From contig JASHPK010000014.1 of assembly GCA_030038095.1 (NCBI GenBank), forward strand, positions 1 to 48,246: DNA of 48,246 nucleotides, in the 5' to 3' direction. The position numbers and the translations under genes are program-made. Below, piece by piece: positions 44,942-48,246 of the stretch (position 1 is the stretch's first letter; every line of letters starts with the position of its first letter). The stretch comes from Thermoplasmata archaeon (GTDB lineage Archaea > Thermoplasmatota > Thermoplasmata > Lutacidiplasmatales > UBA184). The notes below the pieces were generated by a model, which ran no database searches, had not been told where the DNA came from, and saw nothing but the letters and a program-made list of their open reading frames with translations.

Positions 44942-44950
44942 CTTTACATA
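44942..44950 (+). promoter_or_regulatory. TATA box of TauE/SafE gene
   Basis: CTTTACATA about 36 nt before ATG 44982, in a 130-nt gap after cysC. Suggests the exporter has its own promoter with a short leader. Confidence 0.45.
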
Positions 44951-44981
44951 GGCGCTCCTTCGTGAGGGCTCCCTCCCTCGG

Positions 44982-45944
44982 ATGATCGATCCGACCGAGA
45001 TCTGGCTCGCCATCCTCGCGTTCGGGGCGGCGCTCATCAACGGGGCCGTGGGCTACGGGTTCTCCTCGACCGTCACCCCGGTCGCGATTCTGTGGTACTC
45101 GAACAAGGTCCTGAACCCCGCCCTCGTCATCGTGGAGGTCGTGGTGAACATCGCGCTGCTCGTCCGGGAGCGTCGGCATGTACGTTCGACCTGGCCGCGC
45201 GCGAAGCCGATCGCCGCCACCCTGCTCCCCGGCGTGATCCTCGGGACGATCGGCCTCGAGTTCCTGGCCGTCAACGATGTGAAGCTGGTCGTCTACATCG
45301 TCTTGCTGCCGCTCGTCGCCCTTCAGCTCTTTGGACTCGTTCGGCCGTTCAAGAACGAAGCCCGTGGCGCGGCCGCGGTCGGACCCGGGATCGGGTTCCT
45401 CTATGCGCTCACGACGATCTCGGGTCCTCCCCTCGCGCTCTTTCTCCGGAACCAAGGGATGTCGAAGCACGAATTCCGGTGTACGATCGCCCAGATCCGA
45501 GTGGCCGAGTCCGGCCTCACCCTCTCCACCTATCTCGTCTTCGACGCGCTCTTCCACGCGAATCTCGTGAGCCTGCCGGCGCTCGGCCTCCTCCCGTTCC
45601 TCTTCGTGCCCGTCCTCATCGGCGTGCCGGTGGGGACCCTGCTCCTCACGCGCGTCTCGCCGGAGTTCTTCCGCCGCTTCGTGATGGCGGTCGACGGGCT
45701 GTTCGTTTCCTACGGCCTCTCTCAGGTGCTCCTGGTCCTGCGCTGGTTGTCGAAGGAGGCCAGCTATGTGCTGCTCGCCGTCCTCTTTTCGGGCATCGCC
45801 GCGCTCGCCTACTACTCCCTCCGGCGCATCGAACGGACCGCGCCCGCGAAGCCTACCCCCGTACCGTCGGTCCCGCCGGGCCGTCCGCTCCCGGCCGACC
45901 CGCCTCCCCCGCCCGACACCGCTCCGGTGTCGGACTCAGGTTGA
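44982..45944 (+). CDS. TauE/SafE (TSUP) family sulfite/anion exporter
   Basis: 320 residues from ATG 44982. Eight or so membrane helices in two related halves, typical of TSUP: AALINGAVGYGFSSTVTPVA at the start of the first half and LYALTTISGPPLALFLRNQG at the start of the second, with a basic central loop. Members export sulfite, sulfolactate or organosulfonates or import related anions. Position behind cysC and near comA makes a sulfur oxyanion or sulfonate the likeliest substrate. The C-terminus is a Pro-rich soluble tail (PVPSVPPGRPLPADPPPPPD), and its last codons form a perfect hairpin in the DNA. Confidence 0.85.
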   Translation: MIDPTEIWLAILAFGAALINGAVGYGFSSTVTPVAILWYSNKVLNPALVIVEVVVNIALLVRERRHVRSTWPRAKPIAATLLPGVILGTIGLEFLAVNDVKLVVYIVLLPLVALQLFGLVRPFKNEARGAAAVGPGIGFLYALTTISGPPLALFLRNQGMSKHEFRCTIAQIRVAESGLTLSTYLVFDALFHANLVSLPALGLLPFLFVPVLIGVPVGTLLLTRVSPEFFRRFVMAVDGLFVSYGLSQVLLVLRWLSKEASYVLLAVLFSGIAALAYYSLRRIERTAPAKPTPVPSVPPGRPLPADPPPPPDTAPVSDSG

Positions 45945-45977
45945 TACGAGCTGGCTCGAGCTCCCCGGGTCCCGGGG
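45913..45977. terminator. Two perfect hairpins between convergent tauE-like and pstB genes
   Basis: CCGACACCG, loop CTC, CGGTGTCGG (45913-45933): nine perfect pairs overlapping the last codons of the exporter gene. Then CCCCGGG, T, CCCGGGG (45963-45977) ends exactly before the pstB stop codon. Neither has a T tract. Confidence 0.5.
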
Positions 45978-46733
45978 TCAGCCGAACCGGCCGGTCACGT
46001 AGTTCTCGGTGAGCTTCTCCCGCGGCGCGTGGAAAATCTTCTCGGTCGAATCGACTTCGACCAGTTTCCCGAGGTAGAAGAACGCGGTGCGGTCGGAGAC
46101 CCGGAGCGCCTGGGCGAGGTTGTGCGTGACGATGACCACCGTGTACTTCGACTGGAGCGCGTGGATCAGCGCCTCGATCTTGTTGGTCGCGATCGGATCG
46201 AGGGCGGAGCAGGGTTCGTCCATCAGGAGGACCTCGGGCTTCACGGCGAGCGCCCGGGCGATGCAGAGTCGCTGCTGCTGCCCACCCGACAGGCTGGTCC
46301 CGGGGGCGTCGACGTTCTCCTCGACCTCCTCCCAGAGCCCCGCGAGCCGGAGGGCTTCGACGACCCCCTCGTCGAGCTCCTCCCGACGATGGACGCCGAG
46401 GAGCTTCAGGCCCGCCGCGACGTTGTCGTAGATCGACATGTTCGGGAACGGGCTCGGCTTCTGGAAGACCATCCCGACCCGGAAGCGAACGCTCACGACG
46501 TCCTTCGTCCCGAGGTCCTCGCCGTCGAGGAGGATCGTTCCCGTGACCCGGGCCCGGGGGAGCTCCTCGTGGAGGCGGTTCAGGCACCGCAGGAAGGTCG
46601 ACTTCCCGCAGCCGGAGGGCCCGATGATGGCGGTGACCGCCCCATCGGGGATGTCGAGCGAGATGTCGTAGAGCGCCTGGCGCCGGCCGTACCAGGCGCT
46701 GATGCCGATCGCCTGCATTTTCGGGCTGGTCAT
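45978..46733 (-). CDS. pstB: Phosphate ABC transporter ATPase PstB
   Basis: 251 residues from ATG 46733. ABC ATPase with [19 protein letters not shown] (Walker A), [19 protein letters not shown] (Q-loop with the PstB-typical KPSPFP), [17 protein letters not shown] (signature), [17 protein letters not shown] (Walker B) and [15 protein letters not shown]. It powers high-affinity phosphate uptake. It starts 4 nt after the stop of the fused permease gene and is its operon partner. No phoU follows; the only PhoU/DUF47-like sequence in the window is in the half-PPDK operon at 14305-16269. Confidence 0.95.
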   Translation of the reverse strand: MTSPKMQAIGISAWYGRRQALYDISLDIPDGAVTAIIGPSGCGKSTFLRCLNRLHEELPRARVTGTILLDGEDLGTKDVVSVRFRVGMVFQKPSPFPNMSIYDNVAAGLKLLGVHRREELDEGVVEALRLAGLWEEVEENVDAPGTSLSGGQQQRLCIARALAVKPEVLLMDEPCSALDPIATNKIEALIHALQSKYTVVIVTHNLAQALRVSDRTAFFYLGKLVEVDSTEKIFHAPREKLTENYVTGRFG

Positions 46734-46737
46734 GGCG

Positions 46738-48246
46738 CTAGACGACCTCCGCCGCCTCTTCGCGGGGCGGCACGACGAGCCGAGTCCCGAGGCTGATCGC
46801 GAGCATGATGCCGAGGAGGACCAGGGCCGCTCCCCAGGCGTCCGTTTGAAGATTGAGGTAGGACCCCTCGGCGTTGTTGAAGATGAACGGCGTGATCGCC
46901 GCGGTCTCGGTGTTGAAGCCTTGGAACCAGAAGTTCGAGCTGCCCGCGGTCAGGAAGAGGGTCGCCGTGTCTCCGGCCGCTCGGGAGACCGCGAGCAACA
47001 GGCCGGTGACGACCCCGCTGCGCGCGCAGCCGAGGACGACCCGCAGCGACACCCGGTGCTTCGGGAATCCGAGCGCGAGGGCCGACTCCCTCAACGCCTG
47101 GGGGACCGATTTCAGGGCCTCCTCCGTCGCCCGGATCGCGATCGGGACCATGAGCACGCCGAGCGCCACGCCCCCGGAGAGCGCGCTCAGCGCGGCAAAG
47201 TGGTCGAAGTAGAGGAACAGAGTGAAGACGAACACGCCCAGGATGACCGTCGGCACCCCGGTCATCACGTCCGAGAGGAAGCTCACCGCCCGGGCGAAGC
47301 GGTTCCGGCCATACTCGGCAAGGTAGATCCCCGCCAGCAGTCCGACGGGGACCGCGATCAGGGCGCCGAGGCCGAGCATGATGAGCGTGCCCTGGATCTC
47401 GGGGCCGATTCCGCCGAGGGAGCAGTGCGCGCCATGGACCGGGTTGCACGCGAGAGGCGGTACCGAGGTGTAGAAGGACGGCTGGACGACCGCGACCCCG
47501 CCGTACTGCACCGCCGTGTAGATGACGCTCGCGAACGGCACCACCGCGAGAAACACGCAGAACCCGAAGACGCCGACCAGCGTCCACTGAACGACCCGTC
47601 GTCGCAAAATCCGACCCCGAGCCCTGGCGAGGACCCGTTGCCTCCAGGGCGCCGTCGAGGTGTCCGTCACGGCCGGGACCGCGCCAAACTCCGACACCGC
47701 TCCGACCGAGCCGCCGGGACCGCGAAGTTTACGACGCGCGAAGAAGAGGGTGCGTCGCCGGCGGACCGTACGGTCCGCGTCGCCTCGCCCGTCCAGGCGC
47801 CAGAGAAGGCCCCGGGCGACCGCGTTCACGAGGACCGTGATGACCAGGAGGATGAGGGCGAGCTCGATGATCGAGCTCCGATTGATCCCGGGCTGGGACT
47901 CCGTGAAGTTGTTCACGATGGTGCTCGCGAGGGTGGCCCCGGGCGAGAACAGCGTGCCCGGCAGGATGTAGATGTTGCCGATGACCATCGTGACGGCGAT
48001 CGTTTCCCCCAGCGCCCGGCCCAGTCCGAGAATGATGCCGGCGATGATCCCGCTCCGGGCCGGGGGAAGGACGCCGAGGCGGGTCGCCTCCCAGCGCGTG
48101 GCCCCGAGGCTCATCGCCGACTCCCGGTGGATCCGGGGCACGGCCCGCAGCGACTCCCGGGCGACGGCGGCGATGGTCGGGATGATCATCACCGCGAGCA
48201 CGATCGTCGCGGTGAAGATGTCGGCGCCCGGCGTCAGGGACGAGAA
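46738..48246 (-). CDS. pstCA: Fused phosphate permease PstC-PstA, 5' end outside window
   Basis: At least 502 residues; the frame is open to the right edge, so the N-terminus of PstC is missing. The first part is the end of PstC ([59 protein letters not shown]). A basic linker of about 80 residues follows, with no stop codon, and then a complete PstA ([52 protein letters not shown], ending with [12 protein letters not shown]). Both EAA-type coupling loops that contact PstB are present. Normally these are two genes; here they appear as one polypeptide, unless an internal GTG in the linker starts PstA separately. It is followed 4 nt later by pstB. Confidence 0.88.
   Translation of the reverse strand, partial: FSSLTPGADIFTATIVLAVMIIPTIAAVARESLRAVPRIHRESAMSLGATRWEATRLGVLPPARSGIIAGIILGLGRALGETIAVTMVIGNIYILPGTLFSPGATLASTIVNNFTESQPGINRSSIIELALILLVITVLVNAVARGLLWRLDGRGDADRTVRRRRTLFFARRKLRGPGGSVGAVSEFGAVPAVTDTSTAPWRQRVLARARGRILRRRVVQWTLVGVFGFCVFLAVVPFASVIYTAVQYGGVAVVQPSFYTSVPPLACNPVHGAHCSLGGIGPEIQGTLIMLGLGALIAVPVGLLAGIYLAEYGRNRFARAVSFLSDVMTGVPTVILGVFVFTLFLYFDHFAALSALSGGVALGVLMVPIAIRATEEALKSVPQALRESALALGFPKHRVSLRVVLGCARSGVVTGLLLAVSRAAGDTATLFLTAGSSNFWFQGFNTETAAITPFIFNNAEGSYLNLQTDAWGAALVLLGIMLAISLGTRLVVPPREEAAEVV

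Overview
The window (48,246 bases, visibly very GC-rich) looks like a chromosomal piece of an archaeon, most likely a high-GC terrestrial or acid-tolerant member of the Thermoplasmatota. This placement is inferred from gene content. Supporting signs are two very large thermopsin-family (peptidase A5) surface proteins with PEGA-like repeats, a short archaeal-type triosephosphate isomerase, ComA, several TATA boxes 26-30 nt before start codons (leaderless transcripts), and DUF998 and zinc-ribbon proteins of archaeal style. Many metabolic genes (large-type malic enzyme, cyclase-TolB-TPR protein, PurT, Acs, APS kinase) are of kinds common in bacteria. I see no tRNA, rRNA, CRISPR array, insertion sequence or prophage. 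Coding density is high.

Layout. 1-1409: start of a secreted protein cut by the window edge, and a pirin-like bicupin. 1557-9038: two tandem thermopsin paralogues. 9035-10718: DUF302, SnoaL-like and phosphoribosyltransferase genes. 10982-16269: malic enzyme facing a two-gene operon, a helical protein with a PhoU/DUF47-like end followed by a half-length pyruvate phosphate dikinase. 16447-21549: CADD-like oxygenase, a hypothetical protein, a membrane protein, a class III cyclase-TolB-TPR protein and a zinc-ribbon protein. 21653-25992: acetate transporter, small protein, HAD hydrolase, purT, 2-hydroxyacid dehydrogenase. 26047-30720: a membrane/coiled-coil/degenerate KaiC protein, methyltransferase, mini zinc-finger protein, DUF998 protein. 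30784-33886: acetyl-CoA synthetase, small protein overlapping triosephosphate isomerase. 33997-41044: alpha-glucan genes (GT4, GH57, GH15, ROK kinase) interrupted by an ammonium transporter. 41079-43010: SDR and a G1 glutamic peptidase. 43121-45944: sulfur genes (ComA with a C-terminal winged helix, APS kinase, TauE/SafE). 45978-48246: pstB and a fused pstC-pstA running off the end.

How the genes fit together. Secreted peptidases (two A5, one G1), acetate uptake plus Acs, malic enzyme and a PEP/pyruvate-type enzyme suggest a heterotroph living on peptides and acetate, with gluconeogenesis feeding an internal alpha-glucan pool. Pst and Amt cover phosphate and ammonium.

The most unusual items are the half-PPDK/PhoU-like pair, the membrane-anchored degenerate KaiC coiled-coil protein, the ComA-winged-helix fusion, a triosephosphate isomerase without a normal start codon, and short GC-rich hairpins at most convergent gene junctions.
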